Shown: positions 1-5,671, numbered from the stretch's first letter. The stretch is DNA of 7,569 nt from DASVEE01 sp036399695 (GCA_036399695.1 DASWMP010000358.1:1-7569); one strand, 5' to 3'. The notes: a model not told the origin generated them from the sequence alone. Translations and numbers: made by a program.

Positions 1-13
1 CACGTGTAGCAGA

Positions 14-33
14 GCGGTGGCGTTCGCCACCGC
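14..33 (-). terminator. Hairpin downstream of uxs, weak terminator candidate
   Basis: Bases 14-22 (gcggtggcg) are the exact reverse complement of 25-33, with only two bases (tt) between them; an RNA would fold as an 8-bp GC-rich stem with a 4-base loop. It lies 21 bases past the uxs stop codon on the minus strand, where a terminator would be expected. No run of U follows on that strand (the next bases are TCTGCTAC), so it is not a classical intrinsic terminator. It could instead protect the 3' end of the ugd-uxs message, or be chance in GC-rich DNA. The remaining bases of 1-54 hold no gene that I can see. Confidence 0.35.
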
Positions 34-54
34 ACTCCGAGATAACAGCACTGT

Positions 55-990
55 CTAGGTCACGACCGTGCGGAAATATTCGATCGTCTTCTGGAGGCCT
101 TCGGCCAAAGCCACTTTCGGCTCCCAGCCGAGCTTCTCGCGCGCTTTCGTGATGTCGGGGCGGCGGATTTTCGGGTCGTCTTCCGGCAGCGGGCGGAACT
201 CGATCGGGGCGCTCGTGCCGACCAGGCGCTTGATCTCTTCCGCGAACTGCAGCACCGTCATCTCGCTCGGGTTGCCGATGTTCGTCGGCTGCTTCTCCTC
301 CGACATCAGCAGGCGATAGATGCCGTCGACGAGGTCCGTCACGTAGCAGAAGGAGCGGGTCTGCGAACCGTCGCCGAAGACCGTCAGCGGCTCGTTGCGC
401 AGCGCCTGGGAGATGAACGCCGGAACGACGCGGCCGTCCTTCACCCGCATGCGCGGACCGTACGTGTTGAAGATGCGCACGATGCGCGTGTCCACGCCGT
501 GGAAGCGGTGATACGCCATCGTCATCGCCTCGGCGAAGCGCTTCGCCTCGTCGTACACGCCGCGCGGACCGACAGGGTTCACGTTGCCCCAGTAGTCCTC
601 CTTCTGCGGGTGGATGAGCGGATCGCCATAGACCTCGGAGGTGGACGCGATGAGATACCGCGCCCCTTTGTCCTTCGCCACGCCGAGCGTCTTGTGCGTG
701 CCGAGCGACCCGACCTTCAGCGTCTGGATCGGCTTCTCCAGGTAATCGATCGGGCTCGCCGGCGAGGCGAAGTGCAGCACGTAATCGAGCGCTCCGTCGA
801 CATGGATGTAATTCGTCACGTCGTACTTGAAGAACTCGAAGCCAGGCGTGCCGAGGAGATGCTGGATGTTCTTCGGGTTGCCGGTGATGAAGTTGTCCAT
901 GCAGATGACTTCATGACCGTTGGCGAGAAACAGCTCGCAGAGGTGCGAGCCGAGAAAGCCCGCACCGCCGGTGATCAATGCACGACCCAT
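55..990 (-). CDS. uxs: UDP-glucuronate decarboxylase (UDP-xylose synthase), extended SDR family
   Basis: This 311-residue cytoplasmic enzyme should convert UDP-glucuronate to UDP-xylose and CO2 using bound NAD. Visible: the Rossmann glycine motif TGGAGFLGSH at residues 7-16, the acidic MDNF segment at 31-34 that ends strand 2, the active-site region ASTSEVYGDP at 115-124, and the YxxxK pair Tyr146/Lys150 inside GPRGVYDEAKR. The NPVGPRGVYDEAKR context and RIFNTYGPRM (173-181) are typical of the UXS branch rather than RmlB dTDP-glucose dehydratases; length also fits the short bacterial and cytosolic UXS form. The frame is open further upstream to 1155, but that would add 55 unrelated residues inside ugd. 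The ATG at 990-988 begins right at the Rossmann fold and has a GGGG upstream. It shares one base with the ugd stop (TAATG), so translation is probably coupled. Its substrate is the product of ugd, which supports the call. A UDP-glucuronate 4-epimerase or another 4,6-dehydratase is a less likely alternative. Confidence 0.9.
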   Translation of the reverse strand: MGRALITGGAGFLGSHLCELFLANGHEVICMDNFITGNPKNIQHLLGTPGFEFFKYDVTNYIHVDGALDYVLHFASPASPIDYLEKPIQTLKVGSLGTHKTLGVAKDKGARYLIASTSEVYGDPLIHPQKEDYWGNVNPVGPRGVYDEAKRFAEAMTMAYHRFHGVDTRIVRIFNTYGPRMRVKDGRVVPAFISQALRNEPLTVFGDGSQTRSFCYVTDLVDGIYRLLMSEEKQPTNIGNPSEMTVLQFAEEIKRLVGTSAPIEFRPLPEDDPKIRRPDITKAREKLGWEPKVALAEGLQKTIEYFRTVVT

Positions 991-2315
991 TAGTTGCCCC
1001 TTTTCCGCACATCCTCGGCGCGGCCGACCGAGACGTATTCGAGCTCGTGGTCGCGCATGCGATGCGGGTCGTAGACGTTGCGGAGATCGACGATGAGCGG
1101 CCGCCGCATCGCCTTCCTGACACGGTCGAAATTCAGCGCGCGGAACTCGTTCCATTCCGTGGCGATGACCAGCGCGTCGCAGCCCTCGGCCGTCTCGTAC
1201 GCGTCGCCGCAGTACGTCAGGTCCGTGAAGAACGTCTTCGCGTTCGCCGTCGCCTGCGGATCGTACGCGCGCACCGTGGCGCCGTGCTTCTGCAGTCCCT
1301 GGATGATGGGGATTGTCGGCGAATCGCGCATGTCGTCGGTCTCGGGCTTGAACGCGAGACCGAGGATGCCGACGGTCTTGCCTTTCACGTCGCCGTCGAG
1401 AGCGTCGACGATCTTCACGACCATCCGCTGCTTGATGTCGTCGTTCACGCGCAGCACCGCTTCCATGATCTGAAAGTCGTAGCCGTTGCGGCGGGCGATG
1501 TCTGCCATCGCGGAGGTGTCTTTCGGGAAGCAGGAGCCGCCGAAGCCGGGGCCGGCCTGCAGGAACTTCGGTCCGATGCGGGAGTCGAGGCCCATGCCGA
1601 GGGCGACGTCCTGCACGTTCGCGCCGACCTTTTCGCAGACGGCGGCGATCTCGTTGATGAACGTGATCTTCGTCGCCAGGAAACCGTTCGCCGCGTACTT
1701 GATCAGCTCCGACGATTCGACGTTCGTGACGACGAACGGGATCTCCAGCGAATGCAGCGGCGCGTAGATCTCCTTCATCGCCTCGGCAGCCTCGGCATCG
1801 GACGCGCCGATGACCACGCGGTCCGGCTTCATGAAGTCTTCGATGGCCGAACCTTCACGGAGGAACTCCGGATTCGAGACGACGGAAGCTTTGTGGCCGT
1901 TGCCGTGCGACTGGATGATCTCCTCGATCATCCGGCCGGTACCGATCGGAACCGTCGACTTCGTGATCACGAGCTTCGGTCCGTTCATGTGCTCGGCAAT
2001 CGAATTCGCCACCTGCTCGACGTAACGGAGGTCGGCCGAGCCGTCCGCCTTCGGCGGCGTGCCGACGGCGATGAAGATCGCGCGGCTGGCGCGGATGGCG
2101 TCGGCGAGCTCGGTGGTGAAGCGGAGGCGCCCTTCCTCGACGTTCTTGCTGACGAGCTTATCGAGCCCCGGTTCGTAAATGGGGATGACGCCCTTCTTCA
2201 GCGCATCGATTTTCTTGACGTCAACGTCGACGCAGATGACGTCGTTGCCGAAGTCGGCGAGACCGGCGCCGGTGACGAGCCCGACGTAGCCGGTGCCGAT
2301 GACTGCAATGTCCAC
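990..2315 (-). CDS. ugd: UDP-glucose 6-dehydrogenase
   Basis: A 441-residue cytoplasmic enzyme that oxidises UDP-glucose to UDP-glucuronate in two steps with 2 NAD+. Visible in order: N-terminal Rossmann motif IGTGYVG at residues 6-12; VGTPP at 84-88; STVPIGTG at 120-127; NPEFLREG at 148-155; the central helix with ELIKYAAN at 203-210 (Lys206); the catalytic loop GFGGSCFPKD at 257-266 with nucleophile Cys262; and the C-terminal UDP-binding domain with LAFKPETDDMRDSP at 320-333. The length is normal for the bacterial UDP-glucose/GDP-mannose dehydrogenase family, and no key residue is missing. I chose GTG at 2315-2313 although an ATG lies 16 codons upstream: GTG stands at the normal N-terminus of the fold and follows a perfect GGAGGA by five bases. 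The TAA stop overlaps the uxs ATG by one base, so the pair forms a two-step route from UDP-glucose to UDP-xylose. GDP-mannose dehydrogenase is the main alternative, but the uxs partner favours ugd. Confidence 0.95.
   Translation of the reverse strand: MDIAVIGTGYVGLVTGAGLADFGNDVICVDVDVKKIDALKKGVIPIYEPGLDKLVSKNVEEGRLRFTTELADAIRASRAIFIAVGTPPKADGSADLRYVEQVANSIAEHMNGPKLVITKSTVPIGTGRMIEEIIQSHGNGHKASVVSNPEFLREGSAIEDFMKPDRVVIGASDAEAAEAMKEIYAPLHSLEIPFVVTNVESSELIKYAANGFLATKITFINEIAAVCEKVGANVQDVALGMGLDSRIGPKFLQAGPGFGGSCFPKDTSAMADIARRNGYDFQIMEAVLRVNDDIKQRMVVKIVDALDGDVKGKTVGILGLAFKPETDDMRDSPTIPIIQGLQKHGATVRAYDPQATANAKTFFTDLTYCGDAYETAEGCDALVIATEWNEFRALNFDRVRKAMRRPLIVDLRNVYDPHRMRDHELEYVSVGRAEDVRKRGN
997..1004 (-). 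promoter_or_regulatory. Ribosome binding site for uxs inside the ugd 3' end
   Basis: On the minus strand the sequence AAAAGGGG ends six bases before the uxs ATG. The G-run can pair with the anti-Shine-Dalgarno region, and its spacing is normal. It supports the ATG at 990-988 as the start rather than the upstream in-frame codons. It lies within the last codons of ugd, so uxs can be translated by re-initiation after ugd. Confidence 0.5.
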
Positions 2316-2320
2316 TGGAT

Positions 2321-2326
2321 TCCTCC
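2321..2326 (-). promoter_or_regulatory. Strong Shine-Dalgarno of ugd, fixes the GTG start
   Basis: The plus strand reads tcctcc, so the message carries GGAGGA five bases before GTG at 2315-2313. It is the clearest ribosome site in the window. It lies downstream of the alternative ATG at 2363-2361, which argues against that start. Confidence 0.85.
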
Positions 2327-2338
2327 GGGAAAGCGATC

Positions 2339-2361
2339 GCGCGCCTGGCGGCGCGGCGCGC
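2339..2361 (-). repeat. GC-only hairpin in the ugd leader
   Basis: GCGCGCC at 2339-2345 is the reverse complement of GGCGCGC at 2355-2361, giving a 7-bp stem of only G-C pairs with a 9-base loop. On the minus strand it ends 12 bases before the GGAGGA of ugd. It might shape the 5' leader of ugd, or help end transcripts coming from mlaD, although no U-run follows. GC-rich DNA produces such stems by chance, so confidence is low. I saw no convincing -35/-10 promoter pair in this spacer. Confidence 0.35.
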
Positions 2362-2380
2362 ATCGTAGCAGAACGAGCAG

Positions 2381-2432
2381 TTGGCCGGTTGGCCGGATGA
2401 AAGTTGGCAGTTGGCGGTTGGCAGTTGGCAGT
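2381..2432. repeat. Heptamer tandem array (AGTTGGC unit) with an adjoining 8-mer pair
   Basis: From 2402 to 2432 the plus strand is four full copies of the 7-base unit AGTTGGC (third copy GGTTGGC) plus a partial AGT, with no other mismatches. Just before it, 2381-2396 is two exact copies of ttggccgg, a related sequence. A 7-base period is not a multiple of three and the array lies between mlaD and ugd, so it is not coding. From memory, GCCAACT-type heptamer arrays occur in spacers of several environmental GC-rich bacteria; I could not search for them. The array may vary in copy number between strains. Confidence 0.85.
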
Positions 2433-2465
2433 GAAACGCCTCGAGGCTGGTTTTCCACTGCCAAC
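2424..2465. repeat. 42-nt bulged hairpin built on the heptamers, with a 10-bp palindrome at its tip
   Basis: Bases 2424-2433 (gttggcagtg) are the exact reverse complement of 2456-2465. Inside, aaac at 2434-2437 pairs with gttt at 2450-2453, and gcc at 2438-2440 pairs with ggc at 2445-2447 around a TCGA loop. Only two 2-base bulges (2448-2449 and 2454-2455) interrupt a stem of 17 pairs. The tip, 2438-2447, is itself the perfect palindrome GCCTCGAGGC. The right arm repeats the heptamer sequence in inverted orientation. In a minus-strand message this hairpin begins 46 bases after the mlaD stop. It could stabilise the end of the mla message, attenuate read-through into ugd, or be a REP-like or miniature mobile sequence. 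Confidence 0.7.
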
Positions 2466-2469
2466 CGCG

Positions 2470-2506
2470 AGCGCGCGTCAGCGCGCGTACTGCCAACCGC
2501 CAACTG
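2470..2506. repeat. Second inverted heptamer arm next to the mlaD stop, with a 9-bp direct repeat
   Basis: Bases 2489-2506 are the exact 18-base reverse complement of 2408-2425 in the heptamer array, so they can form a second, longer-range stem that competes with the 2424-2465 hairpin for bases 2424-2425. Beside it, agcgcgcgt occurs twice as a direct repeat at 2470-2478 and 2480-2488, separated by one C. The arm ends five bases from the mlaD stop codon. Function is unknown; it looks like part of the same repeat element as the array and hairpin. Confidence 0.65.
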
Positions 2507-2511
2507 GAGCT

Positions 2512-3834
2512 CTACTGCGGCGGCGCCGTGGTCGTTGTGCTGACGGTGTCCGTCACCGGCGGCACCGGGATTACCTCCGCCGCCGGCGCCACGGTTTCGG
2601 CCGGTGCCGGGATCGGCGCGGGCGTCTCCTCCGTCGTCGGCGTCACGATCGGCGGGGGCTCCGGCGTCGTCACGACGGGCGCCTTCTGCGCTTCGCGAGC
2701 CCGCTTCTCGATGCCGGACTGCTGCCGGTTGCGGATCAGCCAGCGGAGCAGCTTCGATTCGTTGATGCCGATGAGAATGTCGTTCACCGACTCGTACAGC
2801 GACGGGTCGGTGACGATGCGGCCGGCCGTGCCTTCGCCGTTGTTGATGCGGCTGACGACCTGATTGAGCTGCTGGATCAGGACCGTGAACTCGCCGAGGG
2901 CCTGATCGCCGTACGCCTTGTCGTTCATCAGGCGCGGCACCAGGCCTTCGCCCTTCGACATCGTGTCGGTGAAGCCGGCCAGGTTGACCGAGGCGAGGCG
3001 CAGGTTTTCGACCAGTTCCGTCACCCGGCGCGCCCCTTCCCGGTCGTTGAGCAGCGTCGGGATCATGCCTTCGCCCCGCTCGAAGCTCCCCTGCACGTTC
3101 GCCGTGATGGTGGCGAGGCCGCGGGCGGCGTCGCTCACCGAGACCGTCAACTGCTCGGCGTAGGCGTCGTCGTAAATCAGCTTGCCCATGACGCCCTTGC
3201 CGCTCTCCATGTGCGTGAGGGCGGCGTTCGTCTTGTTGAGCGTCGTCAGGAACGTGTCGGTGATGCGCTGCTTCGTCTCCGGCGCGGTGGTCAGCTCGCC
3301 GATGAGTCCTTCGCCCCGGTCGACGCGGCTGAGGATGTTCTTGAGCGAATACGAGATCTGCACGAGGTTGTCCACCAAGTCCTCGCCGGAGGAGAGGAGC
3401 TGATCGACGTTCGTCTGGCGCTGCGAGGGGATGAGCGAGCCCGGCTCCATGGCCGGGAAGCGGGGGCTGCCGGGAGTCACGTCGATGTACGAATCGCCGG
3501 CCAGGAGGCCGAGCTTCTTGAGGCGCACGCGCGAATCGCCGCGCACGCGCTCCGAGAACTTGCGGTCGATCATCACCGTCAGCTCCACACTGCGCGACGA
3601 CGGATCGCGCGGCAGGCGGATGTCGCCGATCACGCCGATCGACACGCCCGACATCTTCACCGGGTTGCCCTGCGCCAGCCCGCTCACGTTCTCGAGCTCG
3701 ACGCGGTACTCGTTCTTGCGGGCGAAGATCTTCTGCTCCGACCCGATGAAGAACACGAAGATCATCAGGGTCAGTAGTGCGCCGCTGACCAGCAGGCCGA
3801 CGCGCAGACTCTTCTCTTTGGTCTTTTTCGCCAT
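2512..3834 (-). CDS. mlaD: MCE-domain lipid transport protein, MlaD-like, with C-terminal G-E-G repeats
   Basis: A 440-residue substrate-binding subunit that should sit on the periplasmic side of the inner membrane and pass phospholipids between MlaEF and the outer membrane. Visible: a short basic N-terminus (KKTKEK), one membrane anchor at about residues 12-31, an MCE domain at about 40-120 (NVSGLAQGNPVKMSGVSIG at 49-67, then LGLLAGDSYIDVTPG at 108-122), and a long helical region at about 140-370. The helical region is broken by five copies of a G-[EK]-G motif at residues 174, 212, 254, 295 and 333, each followed by a short hydrophobic turn. The tail from about 385 to 440 is rich in Pro, Thr and Ala. 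At 440 residues it is much longer than E. coli MlaD (about 180), closer to the long-helix MCE proteins of other phyla. The ATG lies nine bases after the mlaF stop with no clear ribosome site, so translation is probably coupled. No mlaC or mlaB follows. Confidence 0.88.
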   Translation of the reverse strand: MAKKTKEKSLRVGLLVSGALLTLMIFVFFIGSEQKIFARKNEYRVELENVSGLAQGNPVKMSGVSIGVIGDIRLPRDPSSRSVELTVMIDRKFSERVRGDSRVRLKKLGLLAGDSYIDVTPGSPRFPAMEPGSLIPSQRQTNVDQLLSSGEDLVDNLVQISYSLKNILSRVDRGEGLIGELTTAPETKQRITDTFLTTLNKTNAALTHMESGKGVMGKLIYDDAYAEQLTVSVSDAARGLATITANVQGSFERGEGMIPTLLNDREGARRVTELVENLRLASVNLAGFTDTMSKGEGLVPRLMNDKAYGDQALGEFTVLIQQLNQVVSRINNGEGTAGRIVTDPSLYESVNDILIGINESKLLRWLIRNRQQSGIEKRAREAQKAPVVTTPEPPPIVTPTTEETPAPIPAPAETVAPAAEVIPVPPVTDTVSTTTTAPPQ

Positions 3835-3843
3835 AGTCGTTCG

Positions 3844-4671
3844 TTACTTCTGGGTCGGCTGGGCCGATGCGACGGCGGAGGTCACGAGGAACTCCCGCAG
3901 GATCGGATGATCCGAGTTGCGGGCATCCTCCATCGTCCCGACCCATTCGAATACGCCTTTATTGAGAAATGCGATGCGGTCGCCGACCATGAACGCCGAC
4001 TGAATGTCGTGCGTCACGACGACCGAGGTGACGTTCAGTTTCGACTGCAGATCGACGATCATCTCGTTGATCTTGTGCGACGTGATCGGATCCAGTCCGG
4101 TCGTCGGCTCATCGTAAAGAATCATCTTCGGATCGAGCACGATCGAGCGCGCCAGGCCGACGCGCTTGCGCATACCGCCCGAGAGGTCGACCGGCATCAG
4201 GTGCTCGGTGTTCGGCAGGTTCACCAGTTCCAGCTTCTCCCGTACCGCGCGCCCGATCTCCTCTTCGCTCATGTCCGTGTGCTCGCGCAGCGGAAAGGCC
4301 ACGTTCTCGAACACCGTCATGGAGTCGAACAGCGCGCCGCTCTGGAAGAGCATCCCGAACTTCTTGCGCACGCGATACAGCTCTTCTTCCGGCAGGTCGG
4401 TGATGTCTTCCTCTTCCACGACGACGCGCCCCGCGTCCGGCGCTTCGAGCCCGAGCATGTGCCGCAGCGTGACGGACTTGCCGGTACCGGAACCGCCGAG
4501 GATCACCAGGACTTCGCCGCGGTAGACCGTGAGGTTCGCGCCGCGCAGGACGACCTTCTGGCCGTACGCCTTGTAGACGTCCTGAAACTCGACGAAGGGC
4601 TCCCGCGGATGCTTGCGGCGCTCCGTGGTGCCTCGGCCGACGGCGCGGCGGTCCATGATGGCGTTACTCAT
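3844..4671 (-). CDS. mlaF: ABC transporter ATPase of MCE/Mla lipid transport system
   Basis: A 275-residue cytoplasmic ATPase that should power phospholipid movement through MlaE. Visible: Walker A GGSGTGKS at residues 59-66, Q-loop Gln110 in MLFQSGALFDSMTVFENVAFPL, ABC signature LSGGM at 163-167, Walker B MILYDEP at 183-189 with Asp187 and catalytic Glu188, D-loop TGLDP at 191-195, and switch His221 in VVTHD. The FQSGALFDSMTV segment and signature LSGGMRKRV are typical of the MlaF/Ttg2A group. There is an unusual charged N-terminal extension of about 25 residues before the first strand (FVEFQDVYKAYG). The ATG at 4671-4669 shares one base with the mlaE stop (TGATG); a second ATG five codons in is possible. 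All motifs are intact, so it should be active. Neighbouring mlaE and mlaD decide the substrate class. Confidence 0.93.
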   Translation of the reverse strand: MSNAIMDRRAVGRGTTERRKHPREPFVEFQDVYKAYGQKVVLRGANLTVYRGEVLVILGGSGTGKSVTLRHMLGLEAPDAGRVVVEEEDITDLPEEELYRVRKKFGMLFQSGALFDSMTVFENVAFPLREHTDMSEEEIGRAVREKLELVNLPNTEHLMPVDLSGGMRKRVGLARSIVLDPKMILYDEPTTGLDPITSHKINEMIVDLQSKLNVTSVVVTHDIQSAFMVGDRIAFLNKGVFEWVGTMEDARNSDHPILREFLVTSAVASAQPTQK

Positions 4672-5486
4672 CAGAAAATCGCGAGGAAGAGCTTCGTCAG
4701 GAAAAAGTCCATGATCAGAACGGTGATCGCGCCCGTGACGACGGTCGTCGTCGTGGCACGGCCGACGCCGTCCGCGCCCCCGCTCGTATTCAACCCGTTG
4801 AAGCAGGCGATCAGCGAGATCCCGAAGCCGAAGAAGAACGTCTTCCCCACTCCCGAGGCCAGATCGTTGTAGCCGACCGTCTCGACCACGCTGCGGAGGT
4901 AAAAGTTCGCGCTGACGTGCAGGCTGACGACGGCGATGAGCAGCCCGCCGAGAATGCCGAGCGCGCAGGAGATGACGGTCAGGAGCGGGAAAATGAGCGT
5001 CGTGGCCAGCACGCGCGGCACGACGAGCTTGCGGACCGGGTTCGTGGCCAGGGCACGAAGGGCGTCGATCTGCTCCGTCACCTTCATGGTCCCGATCTCG
5101 GCCGTCATACCGGCACCGACGCGGCCGCCGACCATCAGCGACATCAGCACGGGCGCGAGCTCGCGCACGAGCGACAGGGAAACGACCTTTCCGATGAACA
5201 GCTTGCCGCCGAAATCAGCCAGCGATACGGCCGTCTGCAGCGCCAGCACCATTCCGATGAACGCGGAAGTGATGATGACGATCGAAAGCGACCGCACCCC
5301 CACCTGATCGAGCTGCTGCAGGAGGAGCTGCTTCTCGAACGGCCCCTGCCGGAGCTGCTTGATCGTCTCCCGCGCCAGCTCCGCCAGACCACCCGTGTAA
5401 ACGAGCGCATCCTCTCCCCGCGCGCGAACCCGCGAGAAAAAGTTCGGCTCGGACGACGGCTGCTGTCCCAGGGCGGTGTCGGTCAT
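4671..5486 (-). CDS. mlaE: MlaE-family ABC permease of the lipid transport system
   Basis: A 271-residue inner-membrane permease, expected as a dimer with MlaF on the cytoplasmic side and an MlaD ring on the periplasmic side. Visible: a hydrophilic N-terminal part with an amphipathic interface-type segment (about 28-60), hydrophobic spans at about 64-88, 153-190, 213-232 and 247-270, and the family core RELAPVLMSLMVGGRVGAGM (108-127) followed by TAEIGTM and TEQIDAL (137-143). The length matches the family (about 260 residues). The start at 5486 has no strong ribosome site; an in-frame stop TAG lies 14 codons upstream, limiting other choices. It is first of three tightly packed genes, so any control of the mla unit should lie in the 185-bp spacer just upstream. 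Confidence 0.93.
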   Translation of the reverse strand: MTDTALGQQPSSEPNFFSRVRARGEDALVYTGGLAELARETIKQLRQGPFEKQLLLQQLDQVGVRSLSIVIITSAFIGMVLALQTAVSLADFGGKLFIGKVVSLSLVRELAPVLMSLMVGGRVGAGMTAEIGTMKVTEQIDALRALATNPVRKLVVPRVLATTLIFPLLTVISCALGILGGLLIAVVSLHVSANFYLRSVVETVGYNDLASGVGKTFFFGFGISLIACFNGLNTSGGADGVGRATTTTVVTGAITVLIMDFFLTKLFLAIF

Positions 5487-5493
5487 TGTCGGA

Positions 5494-5506
5494 TCACGAA
5501 ACGTGA
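5494..5506. promoter_or_regulatory. 13-bp dyad TCACG-N3-CGTGA at the mlaE start
   Basis: The plus strand reads tcacg aaa cgtga, a symmetric 5-3-5 dyad, seven bases before the mlaE ATG. It takes the place where a ribosome site would be, and no other ribosome site is apparent. It could be an operator half-site pair or a small stem near the start codon. A 5-bp dyad can occur by chance, so this is tentative. Confidence 0.3.
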
Positions 5507-5519
5507 ATCGCGCGAACTT

Positions 5520-5551
5520 CTATTGCGCCGGGCGAGGGAGCTCTGCAATAG
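5520..5551. repeat. Inverted repeat CTATTGC / GCAATAG in the mlaE leader
   Basis: Bases 5520-5526 (ctattgc) are the exact reverse complement of 5545-5551, with 18 bases between. The arms are more AT-rich than their surroundings. It lies 33 bases upstream of the mlaE start and could be an operator or a leader hairpin. Arms of seven bases are short, so chance is a real alternative. Confidence 0.3.
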
Positions 5552-5563
5552 GGCTGCCGGGGC

Positions 5564-5663
5564 TCAATCCTGAGCGAAGCGAAGGATCAGTGGAGCCTCA
5601 GCTATGCAGGTGGCATGGTTCGTCGCTGAGGCTCCACTGATCCTTCGCTTCGCTCAGGATTGA
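5564..5663. repeat. Perfect 39-bp inverted repeat with 22-base loop between the PBP gene and mlaE
   Basis: Bases 5564-5602 are the exact reverse complement of 5625-5663 over all 39 bases; the loop is 5603-5624 and itself holds a 4-bp stem (atgc 5604-5607 with gcat 5613-5616). Pairing stops at both ends, so the arm limits are sharp. The outer half of each arm contains CCTTCGCTTCGCTCAGG (or its complement) and is itself weakly symmetric (ATCCT...AGGAT). On the minus strand the stem starts eight bases after the PBP stop codon, so it will act as a very stable stem on that message and may stop or stabilise it, though no U-run follows. From memory, this motif recurs in spacers of many soil bacteria, suggesting a REP-like or miniature transposable repeat. 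No flanking target duplication is evident. Confidence 0.92.
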
Positions 5664-5671
5664 ACGCGCCT

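Noticed and set aside
55..990. dTDP-glucose 4,6-dehydratase (RmlB)
   Set aside because: The NPVGPRGVYDEAKR segment, short length and the adjacent ugd fit UDP-glucuronate decarboxylase better, and no other rml genes are present.
991..1155. Upstream start of uxs inside ugd
   Set aside because: It would add 55 residues with no family resemblance. The ATG at 990-988 has a plausible ribosome site and starts right at the Rossmann motif.
2361..2420. Sigma-70 type promoter for ugd (TACGAT as -10 on the minus strand)
   Set aside because: The -10 matches only four of six positions and no acceptable -35 lies at the right distance.
2402..2506. CRISPR array
   Set aside because: The repeated unit is only 7 bases, copies are directly abutting without spacers, and no cas genes are nearby.
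978..2543. Long plus-strand open frame of 521 codons opposite ugd
   Set aside because: It is antisense to a well-conserved gene and rich in Arg, Asp, Val and His, as expected for the shadow of a GC-rich gene. It shows no recognisable domain and runs into the repeat spacer.
2404..3777. Plus-strand open frame of 457 codons opposite mlaD
   Set aside because: It begins inside the heptamer repeats and is antisense to mlaD, with Arg/Asp/His-rich shadow composition. The minus-strand reading has a clear membrane anchor and MCE domain.
2198..3946. Minus-strand open frame of 582 codons in a different frame through mlaD and the spacer
   Set aside because: It crosses mlaF, mlaD, the repeat spacer and ugd out of frame, with low-complexity Arg/Gly/Pro content and no domain.
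5520..5551. Promoter for mlaE using TTGCAG and CAATAG 17 bases apart on the minus strand
   Set aside because: The spacing is right but the hexamers match consensus at only three and two positions; the same bases are better described as an inverted repeat.
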